In this document: piece by piece, positions 53,635-63,051 of the stretch
How positions within the stretch are numbered: the stretch's first letter is position 1
Layout: the number at the start of each line of letters is the position of its first letter
Assembly: GCA_903822975.1 (NCBI GenBank)
Contig: CAIJRD010000011.1
Location: 1-64,000 of the forward strand
From: an uncultured Sinobacteraceae bacterium
Lineage (GTDB): Bacteria; Pseudomonadota; Gammaproteobacteria; Nevskiales; Nevskiaceae
Direction: 5' to 3'
DNA length: 64,000 bases
Program-made: the position numbers and the translations under genes
The notes under the pieces: model-generated
Database searches by the model: none
What the model was told of the DNA's origin: nothing
The model's input: the letters and a program-made list of their open reading frames with translations, nothing else

Positions 53635-54702
53635 TTAGCGGGCTCGGGATTGCATAGGCGGCGATTGTGGCGAAGGCGCCGCCTGTGAAGCAAGCAGCCG
53701 CACCCAGCCGATCAGCATGGCCTCCATCACCAGCTGCGCGCGCGTATTGGAATCCAGCCGGCGATGAGCATCGTGCAGCTCGCGATTCAGCTCGGCGACG
53801 CGCGTGCCATTGAGTGCCGCGGTGGTGCCCAATTGCGCGCGCAGGCGATCGGCGAGCCAGCCCTGGCAGCAGTGCAAAAAGGCGATGGCGGTGTCGTCGT
53901 CGATCTCGGCCGCGAGCTTCATCGGATCGCCACGTCCGCTGGCGATTGCGTCCAGTGCCGCCCGCCAGGCGATCGCCGGCGGCGTCGCGCTGTCTTGTAG
54001 TTGCGCCAAGGCCGTCAACGGCGCACCGCGCGCCAGATCCAGTGCGGCCTGCAGGCTGCGACGGTCTTGTGCGGGCAATTCCGTTTGCAACCAGTCGAGT
54101 GCGGCGTCCGGCGGCGGCAGGCCGAGCCGCAGTTGCTGGCAGCGGCTGCGCAGTGTTGCCGAAAGCGATAAGGCCTGATCGGCAATCAGCACGACGAAGG
54201 TGTTGGCGGTGGGTTCCTCGATCGTCTTCAGCAGCGCATCGGCCGAGGCGCGACTGAGGTCTTCCGCCGGCGCGATCACGGCGACCTTGTTGCCCTGCCG
54301 ATGACTCGCCAGTCCCAGGCCTTCGATCAGGCTGCGCACGCCGTCGATGGAGATCTCGCGACGCTTGCTGGCCTTGTCCGGCTGCCAGTGCGTGATGCCG
54401 TCTTCGCGCTGCAGACTGGCGTTGGCCGCAAGACCGAGGTGGCCGTCGAGACACAGTAAGTGCGCATCGGGGTGGCCGCCTGCGAGCAGCATCTTGCAGC
54501 TCTTGCAGTCGCCGCAGGCGCTGCCGTCGGCCTGCGTGTGTTCGCACAGCAGGCTTGCAACGAGTGCTGCGACCACCGCGCGCTTGCCGACGCCGTGCGT
54601 GCCCGACACCAACCAAGCATGCGACAGCTGCGACTGCGTGCGTGCACGCGTCAACTGCGACCAAGCGGCCTGTTGCCACGGCAGCGCGCGGATCGCACTC
54701 AT
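53635..54702 (-). CDS. holB: DNA polymerase III delta' subunit
   Basis: This clamp-loader subunit has 355 residues. It has the AAA+ P-loop-like SGTHGVGKRAVVAALV, a zinc module (CEHTQADGSACGDCKSC), and the SADALLKTIEEPTANTFVVLIADQ and LRSRCQQLRLGLP segments typical of delta'. It overlaps tmk by four bases (ATGA). Neighbours tmk and pilZ are the usual gammaproteobacterial partners. Confidence 0.95.
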   Translation of the reverse strand: MSAIRALPWQQAAWSQLTRARTQSQLSHAWLVSGTHGVGKRAVVAALVASLLCEHTQADGSACGDCKSCKMLLAGGHPDAHLLCLDGHLGLAANASLQREDGITHWQPDKASKRREISIDGVRSLIEGLGLASHRQGNKVAVIAPAEDLSRASADALLKTIEEPTANTFVVLIADQALSLSATLRSRCQQLRLGLPPPDAALDWLQTELPAQDRRSLQAALDLARGAPLTALAQLQDSATPPAIAWRAALDAIASGRGDPMKLAAEIDDDTAIAFLHCCQGWLADRLRAQLGTTAALNGTRVAELNRELHDAHRRLDSNTRAQLVMEAMLIGWVRLLASQAAPSPQSPPMQSRAR

Positions 54703-55349
54703 GCCGCAACCAGGCCGAGGTGACGCGTCAACGCGGCAAGCACGGCGGACTGCACCTGTTCGAGCGGCTGCGAAGCATCGATCAATTCGTAGCGATTCGG
54801 GTTGGCGGCCGCGCGCAGCAAGTAGGTCTGTCGCACCTTGCTGGCGAATTCCAGCGTCTCTGCTTCGAAGCGGTTGGCGTCGCCACGCGACTTCGCGCGC
54901 TTCAGCCCCAGCTCCGGTTCGATGTCGAGCAGCAGCACCAGATCGGGTCGCAGCTCGCCCAGCGTCCAACGTTCAAGCTCGGCGATACGCGCCATGCCCA
55001 AACCGCGGCCGGCACCTTGGTAGGCATAACTGGCGTCGACGAACCGATCGCAGACGACATCGCAACCGCTCTGCAGTGCCGGCCCGATGCGCGCGTGCAG
55101 ATGTGCCGCGCGTGCGGCGAAGATCAGCAGCGCTTCGGTATTGCCATCGATGCCTTCATCCCAATCACCCAGCACCAAGGCACGGATCGCCTCGGCCAGC
55201 GGCGATCCACCGGGCTCGCGCGTCTGCAGCACGCGGCGTCCCTGAGCCTCAAGTGCAGCGACGACCGCACGCACCTGTGTGCTCTTGCCGGCGCCCTCGC
55301 CGCCCTCCAGAACGATCAGGCGCCCGCGCGTTGTAGTGACCTCGGTCAT
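54699..55349 (-). CDS. tmk: Thymidylate kinase
   Basis: This enzyme phosphorylates dTMP to dTDP. The 216-residue protein has the P-loop EGGEGAGKST, the DRFVDASYAYQGAGRGLG segment (DRx and substrate region) and the LID-like RAKSRGDANRFEAE. Its stop overlaps the holB start, and it begins four bases after mltG ends. The ATG at 55349 is preferred. Confidence 0.96.
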   Translation of the reverse strand: MTEVTTTRGRLIVLEGGEGAGKSTQVRAVVAALEAQGRRVLQTREPGGSPLAEAIRALVLGDWDEGIDGNTEALLIFAARAAHLHARIGPALQSGCDVVCDRFVDASYAYQGAGRGLGMARIAELERWTLGELRPDLVLLLDIEPELGLKRAKSRGDANRFEAETLEFASKVRQTYLLRAAANPNRYELIDASQPLEQVQSAVLAALTRHLGLVAA

Positions 55350-55353
55350 CGCT

Positions 55354-56814
55354 TCAGCGGGCTCCGGGAATGTAGCGCCGCACCGCGGCGTTGTGTTCGT
55401 CCAGCGTATCCGAGAACTGGTGCGTACCATCGCCACGCGAGACGAAATACAACGCGTGACCCCCTTCGGGATGCAAGGCTGCGTGGATCGATTCGCGGCC
55501 GGGCAAGCAGATCGGCGTCGGTGGTAGCCCGACGCGCAGATAGGTGTTGTACGGCGTGTCGGTCTGCAGATCGCGCGTGTGCAGACTGCCATCGTAGGCC
55601 GCACCGACGCCATAAATCACCGCCGGATCGGTCTGTAAGCGCATACCCATCTGCAGTCGTCGCACGAACACGCCGGCAATCTGCGGTCGTTCGGTTGGCG
55701 CCGCGGTTTCCTTCTCGACGATTGATGCCATCACCAGCGCCTGCTGTGGCGAGTCGTACGGCAGATCAGGTGCGCGCGCGCTCCACTCGGCGGCAAGAAT
55801 CTTCTGAAGCGCGCTGTTTGCCTGGCGCAGCAGCACGAGGTCGCTGGTGTTCTTCGGGAATCGATAGGTATCCGGAAACAACTGACCTTCGGCGTCCAGA
55901 TCTGGCTGGCTCAGCGCACGCATCACGTCAACCGGCGTGGCATCGCGCAAGCTGTGCTGGATATTCGGATCTTGCTGGATCGTGGCCCAGGCCTGCGCAA
56001 ATCGCCAGCCTTCAGTGAGTCGCAATTCGTGCAGCACCACCTTGCCCGATTGCAACAGCGTGAGCAGCGCCAGTGGTGTCGCGTCGACGTCGAGTCGGTA
56101 CTCGCCGGCCTTGATCAACACCGTCGCGCGTGTGGCGCGCGCATAGGCGGACAGATACCAGCGCTGACGTTCCGTGGCGAACAGACCGCGCGCATCGAGC
56201 CCTGCCAGCCAGTGATCGAAGCGCTCGCCGGATGCGAGTTCGGCGGTAGTTGCCTGGCTCATCGCCAGCGGCGCATGCAATTGACGCCAGGCATCGGCTG
56301 CAATCAACAGCAACAGCAGGAGCAGCAGCAATAGTGGACGACCGCGACGACGACGACGCGCAGCCGACGGTGGCTTCAGCGCACCTGATCCAGGCGCGTC
56401 GCTGATGGCCGCATCAGCACCCGCGCTGCCGGCCGAGTCGGTGGCTGGCTTCGATGCAGACGACGATGCAACGGCAGCGGTCGGTTCATCGGCGCCTGGT
56501 GTTGCCTTCGGCATTGCAACCGGCGCTTCGCTGGATGCTTCGCTGCACGCTTCGGTGGATGCCTCGCTGGGCGCGTCGTTTGCTGCTTCGTTTGGCGCTT
56601 CGTTTGCCGCTTCGTTCGGCACGCTTCCAGCGACGTCTTCAGCGGCAACGAAGTCCGCACGATCGGCCGGCGTGATGGCGCCGGCACTCGGCGTCTCGAC
56701 CGTCGCTGCGGTGTGATTGCCAGCACCAGCAGTCGCGGTCGCGGTCGCGGTCGCAGCCGCGGCCTCAGACGTTTGCGCCGCATCGCCCTGCGCCGAGGGC
56801 AGTTTCGAGCTCAT
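55354..56814 (-). CDS. mltG: Endolytic murein transglycosylase MltG with long N-terminal extension
   Basis: MltG cleaves nascent glycan strands and sets their length. The 486-residue protein has its single membrane helix (long poly-leucine, about 160-171) after a basic RRRRRGRP, then the YceG domain with catalytic glutamate in MASIVEKETA and the segments QLFPDTYRF and LQTDPAVIYG. Unusual is a cytosolic extension of about 150 residues, Ala/Ser/Glu-rich with repeats (EAANEAPNEAAND). E. coli MltG has almost no cytosolic tail. The extension may be a low-complexity spacer or a partner-binding region. Confidence 0.94.
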   Translation of the reverse strand: MSSKLPSAQGDAAQTSEAAAATATATATAGAGNHTAATVETPSAGAITPADRADFVAAEDVAGSVPNEAANEAPNEAANDAPSEASTEACSEASSEAPVAMPKATPGADEPTAAVASSSASKPATDSAGSAGADAAISDAPGSGALKPPSAARRRRRGRPLLLLLLLLLLIAADAWRQLHAPLAMSQATTAELASGERFDHWLAGLDARGLFATERQRWYLSAYARATRATVLIKAGEYRLDVDATPLALLTLLQSGKVVLHELRLTEGWRFAQAWATIQQDPNIQHSLRDATPVDVMRALSQPDLDAEGQLFPDTYRFPKNTSDLVLLRQANSALQKILAAEWSARAPDLPYDSPQQALVMASIVEKETAAPTERPQIAGVFVRRLQMGMRLQTDPAVIYGVGAAYDGSLHTRDLQTDTPYNTYLRVGLPPTPICLPGRESIHAALHPEGGHALYFVSRGDGTHQFSDTLDEHNAAVRRYIPGAR

Positions 56815-56829
56815 CTGGAGATACGCCGG

Positions 56830-57663
56830 TTAGATCTGCGCGATCACTGGATGCGCCAGCGCCTCGGCCAGGCGTCGCGTGACCGCGCCCGGCGCATGCC
56901 AGTCGCGTCCCTCAAGACGACGCAGCGGCCACACGCCGATCAGGCTGTTCGTCACGAAGGCTTCGTCGGCGTTCAATAAGTCCTGCAGCGGATAGCTTCC
57001 CGTCTCGATTGGTATCTCCATATTCCGCGCCAGCACCCTCACGCGGTCGCGCATCAACCCGGCAACACCATAATCGCGCAGCTCGGGGGTAAACAGTCGG
57101 CCGTCCCGCACCCAAAACACGTTGCTGCGCGTGCCGCACACCGGACTGCCGGCGGCTGCAACAAGAATGCCTTCTTGTGCCGAATTCGGCCAGTCTCGGC
57201 TCGCCAAAACCTGTTCGAGCCGGTTGAGATGTTTGATGCCGGCCAGCTGCGGCTGCGACGACAGCCGCAAGCCACAGACATAGGCGTGGATGCCCTGCGT
57301 CCAGCAGCTGGGCTCATACACGGGCAAGGGATAGCGCAGCAGCAGGCGGTCACAGTCGCGCGCATCGCCGCGATACCCACGCGCCGCGCCGCGCCGCCAC
57401 AGCAGAATCTTCAAGACCCCATCGCGAACGTCTGCGACGAGTCGGTCGGCTTCGTCGCGCAGGATGGCGGCGGACGGCGATTCGAGCCCGAGCACGGCCG
57501 CGTCGCCGGCAAGCTTGGCCATCTGCGCATCCCAGTCGATCCAGTTCCCCGCGCTGCGCAGTAGCGTGCGGAACACGCCGTCGCCGTAGTGCAGCCCGCG
57601 CGCCTGGGTCCAGAGTGATTCCGGAAGCGCACCGTTGAACAGCGCGGCAACGCCGTCGTTCAC
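56830..57663 (-). CDS. pabC: Aminodeoxychorismate lyase
   Basis: This PLP enzyme forms 4-aminobenzoate and pyruvate from aminodeoxychorismate in folate synthesis. The 277-residue fold-type IV protein has the Schiff-base lysine in LAGIKHLNRLEQV and family segments GLHYGDGVFRTLL and GTRSNVFWV. The start is a GTG overlapping the pabB stop (GTGA). Adjacent mltG and pabB match the common gammaproteobacterial order. Confidence 0.94.
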   Translation of the reverse strand: MNDGVAALFNGALPESLWTQARGLHYGDGVFRTLLRSAGNWIDWDAQMAKLAGDAAVLGLESPSAAILRDEADRLVADVRDGVLKILLWRRGAARGYRGDARDCDRLLLRYPLPVYEPSCWTQGIHAYVCGLRLSSQPQLAGIKHLNRLEQVLASRDWPNSAQEGILVAAAGSPVCGTRSNVFWVRDGRLFTPELRDYGVAGLMRDRVRVLARNMEIPIETGSYPLQDLLNADEAFVTNSLIGVWPLRRLEGRDWHAPGAVTRRLAEALAHPVIAQI

Positions 57664-59009
57664 GACACCACTCCGAGCGCCAGCAACAAGCCGCGTGCTT
57701 TCGCGCGCGTTTCCGCGAGTTCGGACACCGGATCGGAATCGGCGACGATGCCGGCACCGGCGCGAAACGCCACTTCGCCATCGCTGACGACGAGCGTGCG
57801 GATCAGGATATTGGTGTCGAGTCGACCGCAGCGCGACAGGTAGCCCATCGCGCCGGTGTAGGGTCCGCGTCCGCCGGATTCGAGTGCGGCGATGATCTGC
57901 ATCGCGCGCACTTTCGGGCAGCCGGTGATCGTGCCGCCGGGGAATACCGCACGCAGGGCGGCGCCCGGGCCGATTCCTGCACGCAGTCGACCGCGCACGT
58001 TGGAAACGATGTGATGGACGTGCGCATAGCTCTCGATCGCCATCAGTTCGCTGACCTCGATGCTGCCAGGCACGCAGACGCGCCCGAGGTCATTCCGCTC
58101 GAGATCGATCAGCATGATGTGTTCGGCGCGCTCCTTCAGGCTCGCGATCAGTCGATCTCGCTGCAGGCGGTCTTCGCCGGCGTCGGCTGCGCGCGCGTGG
58201 GTGCCGGCGATCGGTCGCGTCTGTGCAACGCCGGCATCCAGTTCCAGCAGCCGCTCCGGCGACGAGCTCAGCACCGCCGCATCGCCCCAGCGTGCAAGAC
58301 CCGCAAATGGCGCAGGATTCGCGCGTCGCAGGCGCGCGTAGAGATCGACATAATCACACTGCGCTTGCACGCGGCCGCGCCAGCGACGCGATAAATTCAC
58401 TTGGAAAGTATCGCCGGCGTCGAGGTGCCGCAGAATCGCATCGACCCCGTCGAGAAACAGTGCCGGCGCTTCCTCCTCGATCGATGACAACAGCGCGCCC
58501 GCCTGCGGCGTAACCGCTGGCAAGGCGAGCTGGCAGTCGTCGACCAGCGCCTGAAGTTGCGCGGCGTCGCGCTCGGCGAATAGCACCGTGCAGTCGCGCT
58601 GATGGTCGTAAATCAGCGCCGCGGTGCAACGCACCGCCAGTGCGTCGGGTAAGGGATACGGCGAATCCGGCAACACCAGTCGAGGTTCGGCGCCGCGTGC
58701 GGCCTCATATCCGAGCAGCAGGAACCAACCGCCACAGAACGGCAGATCGCTCGCTGCGGCGACGCACTCGTATGCGAATGCGCGGTCAAGAGCATCGAAG
58801 AATTCCGCACAGCCTTCGGCACCGGCAGGAACTTCGAGCGCGACCTGCGGGAAAGCAAACAGGATGTCGTAGCGCCCGGCCAAGGCGTGCCCGGTCGCAC
58901 TTTCGAGCAGAAACGGATAACGCTGCGGTTGCGCTCGGTGCAGCGCGAGGAAATCGCGCCGTCCGGGAAGCTCGATACGCTTCGGCTCTGCCCTGGCGGC
59001 CGCGTTCAA
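57660..59009 (-). CDS. pabB: Aminodeoxychorismate synthase component I
   Basis: This 449-residue chorismate-utilising enzyme has [40 protein letters not shown] and [15 protein letters not shown], all typical of the TrpE/PabB fold. The catalytic loop reads RPIAGTHAR: the lysine of the usual PIKGT in E. coli PabB is alanine here, as in TrpE. PabB is preferred because of the adjacent pabC. It starts with TTG overlapping the fabF stop. No glutaminase (pabA) is in the window. Confidence 0.9.
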   Translation of the reverse strand: MNAAARAEPKRIELPGRRDFLALHRAQPQRYPFLLESATGHALAGRYDILFAFPQVALEVPAGAEGCAEFFDALDRAFAYECVAAASDLPFCGGWFLLLGYEAARGAEPRLVLPDSPYPLPDALAVRCTAALIYDHQRDCTVLFAERDAAQLQALVDDCQLALPAVTPQAGALLSSIEEEAPALFLDGVDAILRHLDAGDTFQVNLSRRWRGRVQAQCDYVDLYARLRRANPAPFAGLARWGDAAVLSSSPERLLELDAGVAQTRPIAGTHARAADAGEDRLQRDRLIASLKERAEHIMLIDLERNDLGRVCVPGSIEVSELMAIESYAHVHHIVSNVRGRLRAGIGPGAALRAVFPGGTITGCPKVRAMQIIAALESGGRGPYTGAMGYLSRCGRLDTNILIRTLVVSDGEVAFRAGAGIVADSDPVSELAETRAKARGLLLALGVVS

Positions 59010-60244
59010 ACCTTGCGGAAGATCAGCGTACCGTTGGTGCCGCCGAAACCGAACGAGTTCGACAAGGCAATTTCGAGCTTGGCCTCGCGCGCGGTATGCG
59101 GCACGTAGTCGAGATCGCAGCCTTCGCTCGGATTGTCGAGATTGATCGTCGGCGGCAGCACCTGATCGCGCAGCGACAGGATCGAGAATATCGCTTCGAT
59201 GCCACCGGCCGCGCCCAGCAGATGTCCGGTCATCGACTTGGTCGAACTCACCGGCACTTTGTACGCATAGTCGCCGAACGCCGCTTTCACCGCCGTGGTT
59301 TCGGCTTGATCCCCGGCCGGCGTCGATGTGCCGTGCGCGTTGATGTAATGCACGTCGGTCGGATTCAGCTGCGCATCTTTCAATGCGTTCTGCATCGCGC
59401 GACGTGCGCCATTGCCATCTTCCGGCGGCAAGGTGATGTGATAGGCATCGCCCGACATGCCGAAACCGATCAGCTCGGCGTGAATCTTCGCGCCGCGCGC
59501 CTTGGCGTGTTCGTACTCTTCGATCACCAGCACTCCGGCACCGTCACCGAGTACGAAACCATCACGGTCTTTGTCCCAAGGGCGGCTGGCTTTTTCAGGT
59601 GCGTCGTTGCGTTGCGACAAGGCCCGCGCCTGACAGAAACCCGCCATACCGGCAGGACTCGAACCGGCCTCGGAGCCGCCGGCCACGAACACGTCGGCGT
59701 CGCCGCACTGGATCAGTCTCATGCCCATGCCGATCGCGTGGACCGACGTGGTGCAGGCGCTGACCGCAGCAAAATTCGGCCCGGTGATCTTCAGATCCAT
59801 CGAGATGTAGCCGGACGTCATGTTGATGATGCTCGACGGTACGAAGAACGGCGACACGCGCCGCGGGCCGCCGGCGTGGAGCTTGCCGACTTCCGCTTCG
59901 ATCGAACCGATACCGCCGATGCCCGAACCCACGCAGATGCCAATCCGTTCGCGATTGGCATCGGTGATTTCGAGACCCGAGTCGCGCACCGCCTGTTTGG
60001 CGGCGGCGACTCCGTAATGAATGAAGGGGTCCGACTTGCGGACCTCCTTCGGCCCCATCCAGTCCTCCGCGCGGAAATCCTTGACCAGTCCGGCGAAACG
60101 CGTCGAGTACGCCGACACGTCATACGCCGTGATGGGTCCGATCCCGCTCTTGCCGGCGAGAATGCTGCTCCATGCGGTCGTCACGTCCGAACCTACGGGC
60201 GAAACGATCCCCATGCCGGTGACAACTACTCGGCGTCGAGTCAT
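59006..60244 (-). CDS. fabF: 3-oxoacyl-ACP synthase II
   Basis: This elongating condensing enzyme of type II fatty-acid synthesis has 412 residues. The catalytic cysteine is C164 (SACTTSVHA), and the two histidines lie in [11 protein letters not shown] and [14 protein letters not shown]. It sits 39 bases after acpP. The order fabD-fabG-acpP-fabF is the classic cluster. Confidence 0.97.
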   Translation of the reverse strand: MTRRRVVVTGMGIVSPVGSDVTTAWSSILAGKSGIGPITAYDVSAYSTRFAGLVKDFRAEDWMGPKEVRKSDPFIHYGVAAAKQAVRDSGLEITDANRERIGICVGSGIGGIGSIEAEVGKLHAGGPRRVSPFFVPSSIINMTSGYISMDLKITGPNFAAVSACTTSVHAIGMGMRLIQCGDADVFVAGGSEAGSSPAGMAGFCQARALSQRNDAPEKASRPWDKDRDGFVLGDGAGVLVIEEYEHAKARGAKIHAELIGFGMSGDAYHITLPPEDGNGARRAMQNALKDAQLNPTDVHYINAHGTSTPAGDQAETTAVKAAFGDYAYKVPVSSTKSMTGHLLGAAGGIEAIFSILSLRDQVLPPTINLDNPSEGCDLDYVPHTAREAKLEIALSNSFGFGGTNGTLIFRKV

Positions 60245-60283
60245 AGCGGTTTGGGAAGCTGGATTGGCGACAGCGCGCCGGGA

Positions 60284-60526
60284 TTACGACGCCTGATTGG
60301 TGTGCGACTTGATGTAATTGAGGACGTCCTGGAACGTCACGATTTTCTCGGCTTCTTCGTCGGGAATGTCGATTTCGAATTCTTCTTCCAGCGCCATCAC
60401 GAGTTCCACGGTGTCGAGCGAATCGGCACCCAGATCTTCGACGAACGACGCTTCCGGAGTAATCTGCTCTTCCGAAACGGACAGCTGTTCGGCAATGATC
60501 TTTTTAACTTTTTCTTCCAAGCTCAT
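60284..60526 (-). CDS. acpP: Acyl carrier protein
   Basis: This 80-residue acidic helical carrier has the phosphopantetheine attachment serine S36 in [16 protein letters not shown] lies upstream. A 177-base gap to fabG suggests an additional promoter for this highly expressed protein; on the minus strand TTAAACT about 55 bases before the start is a possible -10. Confidence 0.98.
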   Translation of the reverse strand: MSLEEKVKKIIAEQLSVSEEQITPEASFVEDLGADSLDTVELVMALEEEFEIDIPDEEAEKIVTFQDVLNYIKSHTNQAS

Positions 60527-60703
60527 CTGAGGCTCCCTCTAGGGATGGTTTGCGGATTGCGCGGTTGGTATTGATCCGCGGCGCGTAGTTTAAGAGATTC
60601 GTGGCGGCTGCTGCCAGCCACCCTGTAGCTGGTGAAACGACTTGAAATTAGCGGCAAAGTCAACCACTTCAGACTGTAACAGCATATCAGTCACAGTTCC
60701 GAT

Positions 60704-61447
60704 TCAATTCATGAACATACCGCCGTTCACCTGCAAAGTCTGCCCGGTGATGTAACCGGATTCAGGCGAAGCCAGGAACGCCACCGCAGCGGCGATCTCG
60801 CTCGGGGCGCCCAAACGCGGGATGACGATGCGCTCGATGATCTTCTTGCGCACCTCCTCGCCGAGAACTTGCGTCATGTCGGTGTCGATGAAACCAGGCG
60901 CGACGACATTGACCGTGATGTTGCGCGAACCGATCTCCGCCGCCAGCGATTTGCTGAAGCCGATGATGCCGGCCTTGGCCGCCGCATAGTTCGCCTGCCC
61001 GGCGTTGCCGGTACTGCCGACCACCGAGCCTATGCTGATGATTCGCCCGTAGCGCGCCTTCATCATGCCGCGCGTCACCGCGCGCGAAAGCCGGAACACG
61101 GACGTCAGGTCAGTTTCCATCACCTGACTCCAGTCCTCGTCCTTCATCCGCAACAGCAGTTGGTCGCGCGTCACGCCGGCATTGTTGACCAGGATCGCGA
61201 TCGCACCGAAGTTCTTGCTGACATCGTCGATCAAGGCTTCGATCGAGGCTGGATCGCGCACGTCGAGCACGCGACCGGCACCACCTTGCGCCTGCAAATA
61301 GCCACTGATGGTGTCCGCGCCCTGCGCCGTGGTGGCGGTTCCGACGACCCGTGCACCCTCGGCGGCGAGCCGCTCAGCGACCGCACGGCCGATTCCACGA
61401 CTGGCGCCGGTAACGAGCGCCACCGCAGCTTCGAGTTTCGCGCTCAT
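60704..61447 (-). CDS. fabG: 3-oxoacyl-ACP reductase
   Basis: This NADPH-dependent SDR of fatty-acid elongation has 247 residues. It has TGASRGIG, NNAGVTRDQLLLRM (the FabG-specific segment), the catalytic Ser in SIGSVVGSTGN and YAAAK. It overlaps fabD by four bases (ATGA). Confidence 0.97.
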   Translation of the reverse strand: MSAKLEAAVALVTGASRGIGRAVAERLAAEGARVVGTATTAQGADTISGYLQAQGGAGRVLDVRDPASIEALIDDVSKNFGAIAILVNNAGVTRDQLLLRMKDEDWSQVMETDLTSVFRLSRAVTRGMMKARYGRIISIGSVVGSTGNAGQANYAAAKAGIIGFSKSLAAEIGSRNITVNVVAPGFIDTDMTQVLGEEVRKKIIERIVIPRLGAPSEIAAAVAFLASPESGYITGQTLQVNGGMFMN

Positions 61448-62394
61448 GCCTGCACCGCCTGCGGCGCCAGCAGTGCCGCTGCTTCAAGCTGCCCTTCGGG
61501 TTTTTCGAGTGCGCAGGCTTGCGCTTCAGGTGCAATGCGCTTGTTCATGTTGGTCAGCACTTTTCCGGGTCCGCATTCGAACAGCAGTTTGACGCCCGCA
61601 GCCTCGATCGACTGTACGATCCGCGACCAACGCACCGGCCGATACAATTGTTCGGTCAGCGCAGCGCGGATCGCGCTCGGCTCGCTCCGCGCGGCCGCAT
61701 CGAGGTTATGCAACACCGGAATCGTCGGCGTCCGCACTTCGATCTGCGCGAGGCGCTGGGCCAACTGGTCGGCCGCGCCGCGCAGCAGCGAACAATGCGA
61801 GGGCACCGACATCTGCAGCGCAACGACTTTGCGAACGCCGAAGCCTTTTGCATTCGCATGCAGCCATTCGATTGCACTGGCACTGCCCGCCACCACCACC
61901 TGGCCGGGCGCGTTGTAATTCGCTGGCTCCAGCACGCCGGGCCCCGGAAACGCAGCACAGAGCTTTTCGACCGTGGCGTCGTCGACGCCGACAATGGCCG
62001 CCATGCCACCGGCGCCAACCGGTACTGCCGCCTGCATCAACTGTCCGCGCAAATGCACGATCTTCAGTGCGTCGGCGAAATCGATCGCGCCGCCGGCAAC
62101 CAGCGCGCTGTATTCACCGAGGCTGTGGCCGGCGAGAAAACTCGGCACCTGGGCCTGCTCGGCACGCCACACGCGCCACACTGCAATGCTGGCAGCCAAC
62201 AACGCGGGCTGCGTATGTTCGGTCTTGTTGAGTTCAGCTTCAGGGCCTTCCTTGATCAGTCGCGCCACATCCCAGTCCAGCGCACGCGAGGCTTCCTTGA
62301 ACGTGGCTTCGACCCGCGGATCGCTCGCGCCGAGTTCGGCCAGCATGCCGACCGACTGTGAACCCTGACCCGGAAACAGCAAGGCGTACTGCAT
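61444..62394 (-). CDS. fabD: Malonyl-CoA:ACP transacylase
   Basis: This enzyme loads malonate onto ACP. The 316-residue protein has the start FPGQGSQSVGML, the catalytic GHSLGEYSALVA (S91), and LQMSVPSHCSLL with the active-site histidine. The start overlaps the rhombosortase stop by one base (TGATG). The normal upstream partners plsX and fabH are not here. Confidence 0.96.
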   Translation of the reverse strand: MQYALLFPGQGSQSVGMLAELGASDPRVEATFKEASRALDWDVARLIKEGPEAELNKTEHTQPALLAASIAVWRVWRAEQAQVPSFLAGHSLGEYSALVAGGAIDFADALKIVHLRGQLMQAAVPVGAGGMAAIVGVDDATVEKLCAAFPGPGVLEPANYNAPGQVVVAGSASAIEWLHANAKGFGVRKVVALQMSVPSHCSLLRGAADQLAQRLAQIEVRTPTIPVLHNLDAAARSEPSAIRAALTEQLYRPVRWSRIVQSIEAAGVKLLFECGPGKVLTNMNKRIAPEAQACALEKPEGQLEAAALLAPQAVQA

Positions 62395-63014
62395 CAAATT
62401 CCTCCGCTTATTCGCTTCGTGTTCTTGATTTGGACGACGATCAGCGCCACCGCGCCGTACAGCAGCGCGCTGAGTGCGCCATATAAGTGCGATTCCCCGA
62501 CGATGCTGCCGCCAACCAGGCGCTGCTCCGATGCAGGGGCTCCGATGATGACTTCCCAGCCGATGCGGGCCGCCAGAAACACGCAAGCGGCGATTGCAAT
62601 CTTATCGCGGCGCAGCGCCTGCCGCCCGAGTCCGAGCGCGAACAGACCGTAAATCAGGCCCGAAAGACCAACGTAAGTGGGTAGATCCGGCACGAATAGA
62701 TAAAGCCCGAGGCTCATGCCCACACCCACCACCACGATGCGCCGACACCACTCCAACGGCGACAGCACCTCCGGGCACAGCAGCACCAGCAGGATCAAGC
62801 TCAGCAGATTCAGAAACAGGTGCCAGCCGCCGAGGTGCACGAAATTGTCACTGAACATGCGCCACCATTCGCCCTGCGCGATCGCTGCGCGGTCGAAACG
62901 CAAGCTCTGCTCAACCGTTTCGCCGCCCAGCCACAGCAGCGTACTCACCAGTGCCAGCACAGCCAAAGGCCCCCAAACGGCGGGTGAACTTGGCGATGGC
63001 GGTGCTGGTATCAT
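62394..63014 (-). CDS. Rhombosortase-like intramembrane serine protease
   Basis: This 206-residue rhomboid-fold protein has about six membrane helices. The N-terminal HLGGWHLFLNLLSL loop, the catalytic serine in VGLSGLIYGLF (S118) and the catalytic histidine in ESHLYGALSALLYG (H176) match rhombosortase (RrtA-type) order. Rhombosortases trim the GlyGly-CTERM anchor of proteins that use the type II secretion system. The gene is first in the fab run and diverges from gspG by 37 bases, which supports a secretion link. No GlyGly-CTERM substrate was found in the window. Confidence 0.85.
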   Translation of the reverse strand: MIPAPPSPSSPAVWGPLAVLALVSTLLWLGGETVEQSLRFDRAAIAQGEWWRMFSDNFVHLGGWHLFLNLLSLILLVLLCPEVLSPLEWCRRIVVVGVGMSLGLYLFVPDLPTYVGLSGLIYGLFALGLGRQALRRDKIAIAACVFLAARIGWEVIIGAPASEQRLVGGSIVGESHLYGALSALLYGAVALIVVQIKNTKRISGGI

Positions 63015-63051
63015 CTTTCGATTATCGCTTGATTCGAGCCTTGTACTGCAC

